From NCBI RefSeq assembly GCF_014204795.1, contig NZ_JACHMB010000001.1, positions 5,084,001 through 5,148,000 of the forward strand: a stretch of 64,000 nt of DNA, read 5' to 3'. Of this stretch, positions 33,787 through 42,561 are shown one piece after another. Below the pieces are notes generated by a model. The model saw only the letters and a list, made by a program, of their open reading frames with translations. It made no database searches and was not told where the DNA came from. The DNA is from Nonomuraea jabiensis. GTDB lineage: Bacteria; Actinomycetota; Actinomycetes; Streptosporangiales; Streptosporangiaceae. A program made the translations under genes and the position numbers. Each line of letters starts with the position of its first letter. Position 1 is the stretch's first letter.

Positions 33787-35094
33787 ATGCTGGCAGCCCT
33801 GGGATTCACCACGATCGTTCTGTTCCTGCTGCTCACCATGACCAAGCGCGTATCGGTCCTGATCGCGCTGGTGCTGATCCCGGTCCTGGCGGCGCTGGCC
33901 GGGGGCTTCGGCGGCGAGCTGGGGAAGATGATCCTCGACGGGCTGACCAAGGTCGCGCCGACCGGCATCATGATCGCGTTCGCGGTCCTGTACTTCAGCC
34001 TGATGATCGACGCCGGTCTCTTCGATCCGCTCATCCGCGGCATCCTGCGCCTGGCCAAGGGCGATCCGCTGCGCATCGCCGTCGGCACCGCCGTACTGAC
34101 CATGTGCGTGGCCCTCGACGGCGACGGCGCCTCGACGTTCCTCATCACGGTCTCGGCGCTGCTGCCGGTCTACCGGCGGCTCGGCATGAGCCCGCTCGTC
34201 CTGTCGGGCGTCGTCTGCCTGGGCGCCGGCGTCATGAACCTCATCCCCTGGGGCGGGCCCACCGCCCGCGCGATGGCGGCGCTCAAGCTGGACAGCTCAC
34301 AGGTGTTCACGCCGGTCCTGCCCGCGATGGCGGCGGGCATCGCGTGGGTGCTGGTGGCGTCGTACCTGATCGGGCTCAGGGAGCGCCGCCGCCTCGGCAC
34401 GATCTCCGCCCCTGAGGTGGCCGAGGAGCAGCGGCTGGCCGGCGAGGGGCCCGGCACCCAGCGGGCGCCCGTCCACCCCGCTCTGACCGTCTTCAACCTG
34501 GTCCTCACGGTCGCCCTGCTGGTCGGGCTCGTGCTGCAGGTGATGCCGCTGCCGGTGCTGTTCGTGGTCGGGTTCGCGATCGCGCTGCTGGTCAACCACC
34601 CGACCTGGGAACGCCAGCAGGAGCTCCTGGAGAAGCACGGCAAGAGCGTCGTCCTGGTCACCACGATGATCTTCGCGGCCGGCGTGTTCACCGGCGTCCT
34701 CACCGGCACCAAGATGATCAGCAGCATGGCGTCGGCGTTCGTGAGCGTCATCCCCGACTCCCTCGGCGGGCACCTGCCCGTGCTCGTGGCCGTCACCGGC
34801 ATGCCGCTCAGCCTGGTCTTCACCCCCGACGCCTACTACTTCGGCGTTCTGCCCGTGCTCGCCGAGACCGTCAGCGGCTTCGGCGGCGCTCCGGCCGAGG
34901 TGGCCAGGGCGGCCATCCTCGGCCAGATGACCACCGGTTTCCCGCTGAGCCCGCTCACCGCCTCGACGTTCATCCTGGTCGGGATGAGCGGCGTGCAACT
35001 GGGCGAGCACCAGCGCTTCATCTTCAAGTGGGCCTTCGCCACCACCCTCGTGATGACCGTGGTCGCGCTGCTCACGGGCGCGTTCTCCCTCTGA
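33787..35094 (+). CDS. CitMHS-family carboxylate transporter
   Basis: A 435-residue secondary transporter with about 12 membrane segments. The motifs ALDGDGASTFLI, MNLIPWGGPTARAMAA and VFTPDAYYFGVLPV match CitM/CitH carriers, which import citrate complexed with Mg or Ca, driven by protons. Near relatives carry other tricarboxylates. AGAAGG precedes ATG 33787. It belongs functionally with the LysR, CoA transferase and lyase next door. The downstream hydrolase gene starts 17 bases later and may be co-transcribed. Confidence 0.92.
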   Translation: MLAALGFTTIVLFLLLTMTKRVSVLIALVLIPVLAALAGGFGGELGKMILDGLTKVAPTGIMIAFAVLYFSLMIDAGLFDPLIRGILRLAKGDPLRIAVGTAVLTMCVALDGDGASTFLITVSALLPVYRRLGMSPLVLSGVVCLGAGVMNLIPWGGPTARAMAALKLDSSQVFTPVLPAMAAGIAWVLVASYLIGLRERRRLGTISAPEVAEEQRLAGEGPGTQRAPVHPALTVFNLVLTVALLVGLVLQVMPLPVLFVVGFAIALLVNHPTWERQQELLEKHGKSVVLVTTMIFAAGVFTGVLTGTKMISSMASAFVSVIPDSLGGHLPVLVAVTGMPLSLVFTPDAYYFGVLPVLAETVSGFGGAPAEVARAAILGQMTTGFPLSPLTASTFILVGMSGVQLGEHQRFIFKWAFATTLVMTVVALLTGAFSL

Positions 35095-35110
35095 CCCCCC
35101 GGAGAGTGAC

Positions 35111-37075
35111 ATGAGCTGGCGCGAGCTTGCCCTCATACCGGCGCTTGTGGCGCTGCCGCTGTCCCCGCCGCAGCCGGATCTCGACATCCACGTGCTCTCG
35201 AACCGCGCCGACCTGGTCTCGGGAGGTGACGCGCTGGTCAGGGTCACCGGCCCCGCCCGGGTACGGATCGAGCTCAACGGCGCCGACGTCACCTCCCGCT
35301 TCGCACCCGGACCGGACGGCGCCCTGACCGGGCTGGTCGACGGCCTCTCGCCCGGCGAGAACGTCCTGACCGCCCGCCCGCCGCGAGGACGGGCCGAGCG
35401 GCTGACCATCACCGACCACCCGTCCGGCGGACCGGTGTTCTCGGGGCCGCAGGTGCGGCCGTGGCAGTGCCAGACGGCCGAGAACGGCCTCGGCCCCGCC
35501 CTGAACGACCGGTGCGACGCCGCGCCGGTCCGCAGCGAGATCACCCTCGGCAACGGCGTCAAGGCCACCCTTGAACGCGGCACCGTCAACCGCGGGATCT
35601 ACGACGTGCTCGTGCCGGCGAACTGGAACCACAAGCTGGTGTGGGTGTTCGGGGCGGGCACGGGCCAGCAGTACCGGCAGGGCGTCTCCCGCGGGCTGGC
35701 CATGCCGGAGGCGCAGGAGGCGGCCGCCAAGGGGTTCGCGGTGGCGTCGTCCACGATGACCGACAACTCCCTGCACAGCAACGACGTCACCTCCGCCGAG
35801 ACCGTCATGATGGTCAAGGAGCACGTCGTCGAGACGTACGGCGAGATCCGCTACACCATCGGCCGCGGCGGCTCGGGCGGGGCGCTCCAGCAGTACCTCG
35901 TCGCCGACGCCTACCCGGGCCTGCTGGACGGCCTCCTGCCGACCCAGGACTGGCCGGACCAGATCGTCGGGGCCTACCGCGAGTTCGGCGACTGCGCCGC
36001 GCTGGTCCGCGCCATGGACGCCTCCCCGCTGTGGGCCGACCCCGGCGACCGGACCGCCGTCTTCGGGCACGGCGGCACCGGCGTCTGCGCCACCTCCGCG
36101 GGCCGCGCCCCCGACTACATGAAGCCCGACGACGGCACGTCCTGCGCGGGCGCGGCGAGCTACGACCCGGTACGCAACCCCGGCGGCGTCCGCTGCACCC
36201 TCCAGGACTTCATGGTCTCCATTTACGGCGCCCGCCCGCAGGGGTGCGCCGGCGTGCCGTGCGCCCGGCGGCCGTGGGACAACGTCGGCGTCCAGTACGG
36301 CCTGAACGCGCTGCGCGACGGCCGCATCAGCGCCGAACAGTTCGTCGACCTCAACCAGCGGGTCGGCGGCTTCGACATCGACATGACCTGGACCCCCTCG
36401 CGGAGCGAGGCCGACGCCGAAGCCGTCAGGATCGCGCACCGCACCGGACGCGTCGTCTTCGGCCGGGGGCTGGCCCAGGTGCCGATCCTCGTCGCCCGCG
36501 GCACCGACAACAACGACTACCACTACCCGTGGCGCAGCCTCGTGCTCCGCAACCGGCTCGACCGGGCCAACGGCCACCACCGCAACCAGGTGCTCTGGAC
36601 GAACGGCAGCGACGGCTCGCCCCTGGACGTCATGGACCGCTGGCTCGCCGCCGTCGAGGCCGACCACCGGCCGATCCCGCTGCCCGCCAAGGTCGTACGC
36701 CACCGGCCGGCCGAGGCCGTGGACGCCTGCTGGATCTCCGGCGCCAAGGTCACCGACCAGGCCGCCTGCGACCAGGCGTACCCGCACAAGGCCGACACCC
36801 GGGTCGCGGCCGGCGAAGGGCCGACCAGCGACCTGCTGAAATGCCGCCTCAAGCCGCTGCGGCGGGGGGACTACGGCGGCGTCGCGTTCACGGGGGAGCA
36901 GTGGGCGCGGCTGCGCTCGGCCTTCCCCACGGGCGTGTGCGACTACTCCCGCCCCGGCGTCGGCCAGACGGACCCGGCCACGGGCCGCCTCCGCCCGCCG
37001 CAGCCCTGGCTGACCTTCACCACGGGCCCCGGCGGCACCCCCCTCGGCCCCCCTCCGTCCTCCCGCCCCCTCTAA
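35111..37075 (+). CDS. Secreted alpha/beta-hydrolase-like protein of the DUF6351 type
   Basis: The product (654 residues) has a short N-terminal signal-like stretch (LALIPALVALPLSPP), then an immunoglobulin-like domain (about 20-110), then an alpha/beta hydrolase body. The likely nucleophile elbow is IGRGGSGGALQQY and an LDGLLPTQDWPDQ segment follows. Many Cys (about 12) suggest disulfides outside the cell. I recall similar actinobacterial proteins under DUF6351, with no proven activity; some relatives sit beside polyester or tannin-type esterases. ATG 35111 follows GGAG. It lies between the carrier and another secreted hydrolase. Confidence 0.75.
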   Translation: MSWRELALIPALVALPLSPPQPDLDIHVLSNRADLVSGGDALVRVTGPARVRIELNGADVTSRFAPGPDGALTGLVDGLSPGENVLTARPPRGRAERLTITDHPSGGPVFSGPQVRPWQCQTAENGLGPALNDRCDAAPVRSEITLGNGVKATLERGTVNRGIYDVLVPANWNHKLVWVFGAGTGQQYRQGVSRGLAMPEAQEAAAKGFAVASSTMTDNSLHSNDVTSAETVMMVKEHVVETYGEIRYTIGRGGSGGALQQYLVADAYPGLLDGLLPTQDWPDQIVGAYREFGDCAALVRAMDASPLWADPGDRTAVFGHGGTGVCATSAGRAPDYMKPDDGTSCAGAASYDPVRNPGGVRCTLQDFMVSIYGARPQGCAGVPCARRPWDNVGVQYGLNALRDGRISAEQFVDLNQRVGGFDIDMTWTPSRSEADAEAVRIAHRTGRVVFGRGLAQVPILVARGTDNNDYHYPWRSLVLRNRLDRANGHHRNQVLWTNGSDGSPLDVMDRWLAAVEADHRPIPLPAKVVRHRPAEAVDACWISGAKVTDQAACDQAYPHKADTRVAAGEGPTSDLLKCRLKPLRRGDYGGVAFTGEQWARLRSAFPTGVCDYSRPGVGQTDPATGRLRPPQPWLTFTTGPGGTPLGPPPSSRPL

Positions 37076-37099
37076 CCCTCCACTTCAGAGGACCGGAAG

Positions 37100-38641
37100 A
37101 TGAACCCCCTCAAGATCATGGCCGCACTGTCCACTGCCCTGGGCCTGACCTGCGGCTCCGCTCTCCCCGCGGCCGCCGAACCGGCCCCGGAGGCCGCGAC
37201 CGCCGCCAGGTCCCTCCCTGCCGACCCGTTCTTCGCCTACGACCGCCCCGCCGAGTACGGCGTCCACCGGGAACGCGTCACCGTACCCCTGCGCGACGGC
37301 AGCCACCTGGCCTGCGACCTGCACCGTCCCGCCGCCCCCGACGGCACCCCCGCCCCCGGCCGCTTCCCCGGCATCGTCTACGACTACAACGCCTACGACC
37401 AGCTCGGCCCCCAGGGCCAGGCCGCCGCGTACTTCGTCACCCGTGGCTACGTCGCGGCCGTGTGCAACGTCCGCGGCTCCGGCGACTCGCCCGGCTACCT
37501 CGACCCCTTCAGCGGCCAGGAGCAGCGCGACAATTACGACCTCATCGAGTGGCTGGCCGCCCAGCCCTGGTCCACCGGCAAGATCGGGCAGACGGGCGTC
37601 AGCTACGGCGGGCACTCGTCCCTCCTCGTCGCCGTCAACAAGCCACCCCACCTGGCCGCCATCATCCCCGTGGACGGCATCAGCGACTGGTACGAGAACA
37701 CCATCTACCGGGGCGGCATCTACTCGGCCAGGATCCGCGACTGGCAGCGCTCCGTCGCCCCCGACACCCTCGTCACGTACGCCCAGCACCCCCTCTACGA
37801 CGACTTCTGGCGCGAGCGCAGCGTCAAGTCCCGCTGGAAGAACCTCGACGTCCCCGTCCTGGAGATCGCCGGCTGGTACGACCGCTACCGCCAGGGCATG
37901 GTGGAGAACCTCCAGGCGCGCGGGCGCAACGTCTGGCTGGTGTCCGGCCCCTGGGTGCACGGCTGGCCGGCCGGGCAGCCCGCCGACATCGGCAACGGCG
38001 CCTACCTCGCCTGGTGGGACCGCTGGCTGGCCCGCCGCCCCGGCACCCCGCTGCCCGCCGCCAGGGTGACCTCGTACGAGGTGCCCGGCACGGGCTGGCA
38101 GCAGTTCGACAGCTGGCCGCCGGCGGGGACGCGGCCGGTGCGGCTCGGCCTCGGAGCCGGCGGCACCCTGGCCGCCGACCCCGGCAGGCCCGCCACCCGC
38201 ACCTTCGAGGTCAACACCGAGCCGGCCGCGGGCGGGCCGGGACAGCGGCTGTCGTTCGCGACCGGGCCGCTCCAGCGCGACCTCGTCCTCGCGGGGGAAA
38301 TCCAGGCCAGGGTACGGGCCTCGTTCACGGCGGCCGACGGCAACATCGCGGTCGTGGTGCAGGACCTCGCGCCCGACGGCACGGCCACCCGCATCACCCA
38401 GGGCTGGCTGAAGGCGAGCCACCGCTCCGGCCACGAGCGCGCCGTCCCGGTACGCCCCGGCAAGACGTACGACCTGGACATCCGCACCTGGCCCACGCAC
38501 TACCGCGTCGCCGCCGGGCACAGCATCGCCGTGACGGTGTCCAGCGACGACTACCCGGAGATCGACTCGGACGCGCCGGCGGGCCGGGTGTCGGTGAGGC
38601 TCGGCCACGGCGGCTCGAACATCCGCCTGACCACCCTCTGA
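37100..38641 (+). CDS. Secreted CocE/NonD-family (peptidase S15-like) hydrolase
   Basis: A 513-residue alpha/beta hydrolase with a Sec signal peptide ending near LPAAAEP. The nucleophile elbow is GQTGVSYGGHSS, the region with the acid is EIAGWYDRYRQGM, and the probable catalytic His lies in GPWVHGWPAG. The C-terminal part is the jelly-roll PepX_C domain (about 350-510), as in cocaine esterase and X-Pro dipeptidyl-peptidases. It may act on esters or amides outside the cell. GGAAG precedes ATG 37100. Tandem with the DUF6351-like gene, with 24 bases between. Confidence 0.9.
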   Translation: MNPLKIMAALSTALGLTCGSALPAAAEPAPEAATAARSLPADPFFAYDRPAEYGVHRERVTVPLRDGSHLACDLHRPAAPDGTPAPGRFPGIVYDYNAYDQLGPQGQAAAYFVTRGYVAAVCNVRGSGDSPGYLDPFSGQEQRDNYDLIEWLAAQPWSTGKIGQTGVSYGGHSSLLVAVNKPPHLAAIIPVDGISDWYENTIYRGGIYSARIRDWQRSVAPDTLVTYAQHPLYDDFWRERSVKSRWKNLDVPVLEIAGWYDRYRQGMVENLQARGRNVWLVSGPWVHGWPAGQPADIGNGAYLAWWDRWLARRPGTPLPAARVTSYEVPGTGWQQFDSWPPAGTRPVRLGLGAGGTLAADPGRPATRTFEVNTEPAAGGPGQRLSFATGPLQRDLVLAGEIQARVRASFTAADGNIAVVVQDLAPDGTATRITQGWLKASHRSGHERAVPVRPGKTYDLDIRTWPTHYRVAAGHSIAVTVSSDDYPEIDSDAPAGRVSVRLGHGGSNIRLTTL

Positions 38642-38665
38642 CCTGTCGCCCGTCCTCGGCCGGGC

Positions 38666-39496
38666 TCACATGCGGGACAGCAGCTCGGTCTTCTTCGCCT
38701 GGAACTCCTCCTCGGAGAGCAGCCCGGCGTCCCGCAGGTCGCCCAGCTTGGCGATCAGCTCGGCCACCTCGGCACCCGACGGGGCCCGGCGCACCTCCGG
38801 GGCCGCCGGGGCCGGGATCGACGCGAGGACGGCGGCCGCGAAGGGCAGGGACTTGTGCGTCGCCCCCCAACCGAGCCCGAAGACGACAGAGGCCGGATCC
38901 TTGTTCGGATCGGGATCCGGCCGGCCCCCGCGAACCCTCAACCGGAGACAGCCGCTCGCCCCCTCCGGCGCGTGCCACTCGACGTTCTCCAGATCCGCGA
39001 CCGAGAACCGCTGGTCACCCGCGGAGTATTTGGCGGTCGACGCCCCCGACCAGAACCACGTGAACGTGATGGCCTCGCCGTCGAACGTCGCCGCCCCGTC
39101 CCACCCCTTGAAGGAACGGGGCACCGAAGGCGCCTCGACCATGAACCTCGTCACGGGCCCGGACTCGCCGATGGCCGCCCGCAACTCATCCGCGTAATAG
39201 TCCGCGAGCGTCTCCCGCCCGGCCGGCAGCACGAGCCGGTAGGGATCGGCCGCCTCCCTGAGCTGCCCGGCCGCCGCGCTCATGACCGGATCGGCACCCC
39301 GCCTGGGCACCACGCGCAGCACCACGGTGCCCCTCCTACCGGCCGCCACCGTCACCTCGGCGATCGCCGCATGGGGGATGACGCGTTCACCGAGCTCGGA
39401 GACGAGTTTGGGGACCTTGGCGCCTTCGGGCCTTATCCGCAGCGCATCCGCCTCGAACACCCAAGCGCAACCCTGGCCCGCCAGGACATCATCCAC
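38666..39496 (-). CDS. DUF4429/SHOCT-domain protein
   Basis: A 276-residue cytosolic protein with two copies of a DUF4429-like beta domain (about 1-110 and 125-230; the second begins FKGWDGAATFDGEAITFTWF) and a C-terminal SHOCT segment, VAELIAKLGDLRDAGLLSEE followed by EFQAKKTELLSRM. SHOCT tails are short helical oligomerisation or peptide-binding motifs. The function is unknown. It is convergent with the CocE-like gene. Confidence 0.88.
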   Translation of the reverse strand: MDDVLAGQGCAWVFEADALRIRPEGAKVPKLVSELGERVIPHAAIAEVTVAAGRRGTVVLRVVPRRGADPVMSAAAGQLREAADPYRLVLPAGRETLADYYADELRAAIGESGPVTRFMVEAPSVPRSFKGWDGAATFDGEAITFTWFWSGASTAKYSAGDQRFSVADLENVEWHAPEGASGCLRLRVRGGRPDPDPNKDPASVVFGLGWGATHKSLPFAAAVLASIPAPAAPEVRRAPSGAEVAELIAKLGDLRDAGLLSEEEFQAKKTELLSRM

Positions 39497-39567
39497 GAAG
39501 CCAGGCTAGGCGATCCATCCAGAAATGTGGTCATCGTGGCCCCTTCCCGGGCCTCGAAGACGCCTTC

Positions 39568-40167
39568 TCAGCGGGCTCGGTCGTAGACCATGGCGATCTC
39601 GCCCAGTTCGCCGGTTTGCTGGTGGGTGAGCCTCCACTTCGAAGCCGGCAGGCCATCGTCGAACAGCCGCTGCCCGCCCCCGGCGATCTCGGGGAAGATC
39701 ATGAGATACAGCCGGTCGAGCAGGTCCGCCGCCAGGAGCGGTTTGATGATGCTCGCGCTGCTGTTGACGAGAATGTCGCCCTCACCGGTGGCCTTGAGTT
39801 CGGTGACGACGTCGGCGGCGGGGGCGTTCACCACGCGGGTGCGTTCCCACGGGGCCTCGGTCAAGGTGGTGGACAGGACCACCTTTTCCGTGTTGACCAG
39901 CCACTTGGCGTATCCGCGATCACGTGGGTCGGCGTTGTCGTCCTCGGCGACCGAGGGCCAGTAGCCCATGAAACCCTCGGCGTTGAGCCGGCCGAGCAGC
40001 GCCGTCGTCGCGCTCTCCCAGATGCGGTTCATGTGGTTTCGCGCGACCTCGCTGGTCACGTAGGGGGCGAACGCGGCGAAATCGCCGGGTCCGCCGGGGC
40101 CGTTGTAACGCCCGTCGAGGGTGAGGCTCAGGTTCGCGGTCACCCTGCGGCCGGTCGAGTTCGTCAT
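39568..40167 (-). CDS. RibD C-terminal/dihydrofolate-reductase-like protein
   Basis: A 199-residue protein of the DHFR-like RibD_C family: RRVTANLSLTLDGRYNGPGG at the start, ALLGRLNAEGFMGYWPSVA, and LVNSSASIIKPLLAADLLDR near the nucleotide site. These proteins are annotated as deaminase-reductases, but most have no known substrate. The gene is coupled by ATGA to the ArsR-SRPBCC fusion and is thus under its control. Confidence 0.92.
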   Translation of the reverse strand: MTNSTGRRVTANLSLTLDGRYNGPGGPGDFAAFAPYVTSEVARNHMNRIWESATTALLGRLNAEGFMGYWPSVAEDDNADPRDRGYAKWLVNTEKVVLSTTLTEAPWERTRVVNAPAADVVTELKATGEGDILVNSSASIIKPLLAADLLDRLYLMIFPEIAGGGQRLFDDGLPASKWRLTHQQTGELGEIAMVYDRAR

Positions 40168-41021
40168 TTCGTGCTCCTCGCATTGGTGTCGTGCTCGGTG
40201 TTGTGCGTGCTCGCGGCGAGGGTCGCCGCGAGCTTGTCGAGGCTCTGGCCGAAGCCGATCTCGATGCCCGCGATGAAGTCCGCGGAGTCGACCGTGCTGT
40301 CGGTGACCTGGAAGTGGACGTCGAGTTCTGTGCCCGTGCCGGTGGGCCGGAGGTCCAGGCCGAGGTGGGCGGTGAAGGCGAGGCTGCCGTCGGCGAGCAG
40401 CGGGGAGAGCCGGTAGGCCAGGCGCTCGCCGGGGCGTACGTCCTCGACGACGCCCAGCGCGCGCCCGGCGACCAGGTCGGAGCCGTCGGCATCTTCGGCA
40501 TCGCGGTACTCATGGACGATCCGCCCGCCCGGTCTCGCCTCGAAGACCAGCTCGGAGACGCGCAGGTCATCCGGCGTCCACCAGCGGGCGAGCAGGGAAG
40601 CCTCGGTCAGGTGGCGCCAGACCTCCTCCGGGCCCGCCGCCAGCGACCGGTGGAACCTGAACGAGCGGCCGTCGGCCCACCCCGGCTCCTTGGCGGCGAG
40701 CCGCTCGGCGTGGAGGCTGCGCTCGTAGCGGTCGTAGGTCTCGCGCGAGCCACCGGCCTGCTCCGCAGTGTCGGCCAGCCGAGCGAGCGCAGCCGCCAGT
40801 TCCCGCAGGGGCGCGGCCCGGAGCGCGTAAATGCGGCGCTGGCCGGAGCGCTGGGAGGTGACGACGCCGGCCCGCTCAAGGGCCTGCAGGTGCTTGGTCG
40901 TCTGCGGCTGGCGTGCCTCGGCGAGCTGAGCGAGAACACCGACCGGCCGCGGCCGCTCGGCCAGCAGACCCACGAGCCGCCAGCGGGCCGGATCGGCCAG
41001 TGCGGCGAGGATTGCGTCCAT
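40164..41021 (-). CDS. ArsR-type regulator fused to an SRPBCC (AHSA1-like) domain
   Basis: The 285-residue protein joins two domains. Residues 1-95 form an ArsR winged helix (ILAALADPARWRLVGLLAER, ARQPQTTKHLQALERAGVV). Residues 120-270 form an SRPBCC/START-like hydrophobic-pocket domain (FRFHRSLAAGPEEVWRHLTE, then RWWTPDDLRVSELVFEARPG). In most actinomycetes these are two adjacent genes, so the fusion suggests a one-component sensor in which the SRPBCC pocket binds a ligand. An inverted repeat lies 11 bases upstream of its start. It is followed by a RibD-type reductase gene. Confidence 0.9.
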   Translation of the reverse strand: MDAILAALADPARWRLVGLLAERPRPVGVLAQLAEARQPQTTKHLQALERAGVVTSQRSGQRRIYALRAAPLRELAAALARLADTAEQAGGSRETYDRYERSLHAERLAAKEPGWADGRSFRFHRSLAAGPEEVWRHLTEASLLARWWTPDDLRVSELVFEARPGGRIVHEYRDAEDADGSDLVAGRALGVVEDVRPGERLAYRLSPLLADGSLAFTAHLGLDLRPTGTGTELDVHFQVTDSTVDSADFIAGIEIGFGQSLDKLAATLAASTHNTEHDTNARSTK

Positions 41022-41031
41022 GCCGAGAAGT

Positions 41032-41047
41032 ATTCGCTATAGAGAAT
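41032..41047. promoter_or_regulatory. Palindrome upstream of the ArsR-SRPBCC gene (candidate autoregulatory operator)
   Basis: ATTCGCTATAGAGAAT is a near-perfect 16-base palindrome (14 of 16 positions) in an AT-rich island, 11 bases upstream of the regulator ATG. AT-rich dyads of this form are usual ArsR binding sites; GAATATT flanks it again a few bases on. Confidence 0.55.
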
Positions 41048-41151
41048 ATTCGTGTCAAGGAATATCTTTGGTGCTGATCGATGGCAGTCGGACATGGCCA
41101 GGGGTGGCGTGCGACCGTGAAGATGCGTCTGACCACGATCGGGTCAGGGGC

Positions 41152-41445
41152 TCACTGCCCCTTCTGGAGATCGGTGTTGGCGAGCAGGGTCAGGCTGGAG
41201 ACCAGGTCGGCGACCTCGGCGGAGGCAAGCCGGTAGCGGATGATGCGTCCGAAACGGTGGGCGCTCACCAGCCCGGCCGAACGCAGTACGGCCAGATGAT
41301 TGGACATGTTCGGCTGGGTGACGCCCATGCGGTCGGTCAGCTCGCCCACGGACGCCTCCGCCTCGGCGAGCGCCTGCAACACGGCGAGCCGGACCGTGCA
41401 GCCCAACGCACGCCCGATCGCGGAGAGCCGGTCGTTGCTATCCAT
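41152..41445 (-). CDS. ArsR-family transcriptional regulator
   Basis: A 97-residue ArsR regulator with the winged HTH AIGRALGCTVRLAVLQALAE, VGELTDRMGVTQPNMSNHLA, VLRSAGLVSAHRFGRIIRYR. There are no Cys pairs of the classical CxC metal site (only one Cys, C16), so it may not sense metals in the usual way. It is divergent from the SDR gene, with a candidate operator between them. Confidence 0.93.
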   Translation of the reverse strand: MDSNDRLSAIGRALGCTVRLAVLQALAEAEASVGELTDRMGVTQPNMSNHLAVLRSAGLVSAHRFGRIIRYRLASAEVADLVSSLTLLANTDLQKGQ

Positions 41446-41469
41446 CAGTGGTCGATGATACCTTCCCTG

Positions 41470-41493
41470 ACATATCAGCGATTAGTGATGTAT
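41470..41493. promoter_or_regulatory. Inverted repeat between ArsR and SDR genes (candidate operator)
   Basis: ACATATCA-N8-TGATGTAT is an imperfect dyad centred 36 bases from the ArsR start and 33 from the SDR start. The ATCA/TGAT core and AT-rich arms resemble known ArsR sites, fitting joint control of both divergent genes. Confidence 0.5.
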
Positions 41494-41513
41494 CGGTGTG
41501 GGGAGGGCGGATC

Positions 41514-42281
41514 GTGGTCAGGAACGCCGTCGTCACGGGTGCCGGCAAGGGCATCGGACTGGCCATCGTCACCGCGTTACGCCAGGAGGGGTACCAGGTC
41601 GTGGCAGGAGCGCGGACGATCAGCTCCGAGCTCGCGCGGCTCACCCCGTACGCCGTCCCCGTGAACCTCGCCACCCCTGACGGCCCCCGTCGCCTCATCG
41701 ACACGGCCATGGCCGACCTCGGCGGCATCGACCTGCTGGTCAACAACGTCGCCGGCACCACCGGCCCCCACGTGGGCGGGTTCCTGTCCGTCACCGACGA
41801 GGACTGGCGGCACGCTCTCGACCTGACCCTGCTCAGCGCCGTACGAACCAGCCGGGCCGCACTGCCCAGCATCGTCGAACGCAACGGCCACATCATCAAC
41901 ATCGGCTCCGTCAACGCGCGACGCCCCGCGCCCCATCTGGTGGACATCGCCGCCGCCAAAGCGGCCCTGAGCAGCCTGGGCAAGGCCCTCGCCGAGGAGT
42001 TCGGCCCCCAAGGCGTGAGGGTCAACACCATCTCGCCCGGACCAGTGCGTACCGCGGTGTGGACCGAACCGGGCAGCACCGGGGACGCGCTCGCGACAAG
42101 AGCCGGCATCTCGCGCGAAGAGCTGCTCGACTCCCTGCCCGCCACCCTCGGGATGTCCACCGGGCGTATCACCGAACCGGAGGAGATCGCCGCCCTGGTC
42201 GTTTTCCTGGCCTCCGGGAAGGCGCCCAACATCAACGGCTCCGACCTCGTCATCGACGGCGGCCTGCGCAAAGAGTGGTAG
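41514..42281 (+). CDS. SDR-family oxidoreductase
   Basis: A 255-residue short-chain dehydrogenase: TGAGKGIGLAIV, NNVAGTTGP, HIINIGSVNAR and the active-site region with DIAAAKAALSSLG. The usual Tyr of YxxxK appears replaced here (VDIAAAKAAL has Ile-Ala where Tyr is expected), so catalysis may be weak, altered or lost. SPGPVRTAVW and DLVIDGGLRKEW follow as usual. GTG 41514 with GGGAGG seven bases before is preferred over the GTG at 41448, which would remove the operator region. It resembles the SDR at 24562-25344 in order and length. Confidence 0.9.
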   Translation: MVRNAVVTGAGKGIGLAIVTALRQEGYQVVAGARTISSELARLTPYAVPVNLATPDGPRRLIDTAMADLGGIDLLVNNVAGTTGPHVGGFLSVTDEDWRHALDLTLLSAVRTSRAALPSIVERNGHIINIGSVNARRPAPHLVDIAAAKAALSSLGKALAEEFGPQGVRVNTISPGPVRTAVWTEPGSTGDALATRAGISREELLDSLPATLGMSTGRITEPEEIAALVVFLASGKAPNINGSDLVIDGGLRKEW

Positions 42282-42317
42282 GAAGCTGGTGATCCGGGTG
42301 GGTGTGGCCCGAAAATC

Positions 42318-42360
42318 CTGCCTTGGCCAGGCAGGCGGCAGCGGGACCCTGGCTGGGTCC
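42318..42360 (+). terminator. Tandem hairpins after the SDR gene
   Basis: CTGCCT-TGGCC-AGGCAG (42318-42334) and GGACCC-TGGCT-GGGTCC (42344-42360) are two perfect six-base stems in a row, 37 bases after the SDR stop. The rest of this 280-base gap up to the MBL-fold gene shows nothing I can name. Confidence 0.5.
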
Positions 42361-42561
42361 GTGGTGGTGGGATGTCGGTCAGCTGTCAGAGGTGCCTGAC
42401 GAGTGCCTTGCCGGCGTGGATCATGATCCGCTGCGGACCCTCGCGGAGATACCGCCACCGGCGACCCGCCGTTCGCTCAGGGGCGGGCACGAGGCGATCC
42501 GGGGCCGCCGGGCGATGATCATGTTGGCATCGACGCCCAGGCCGGCCGATAGGGTGATCCG

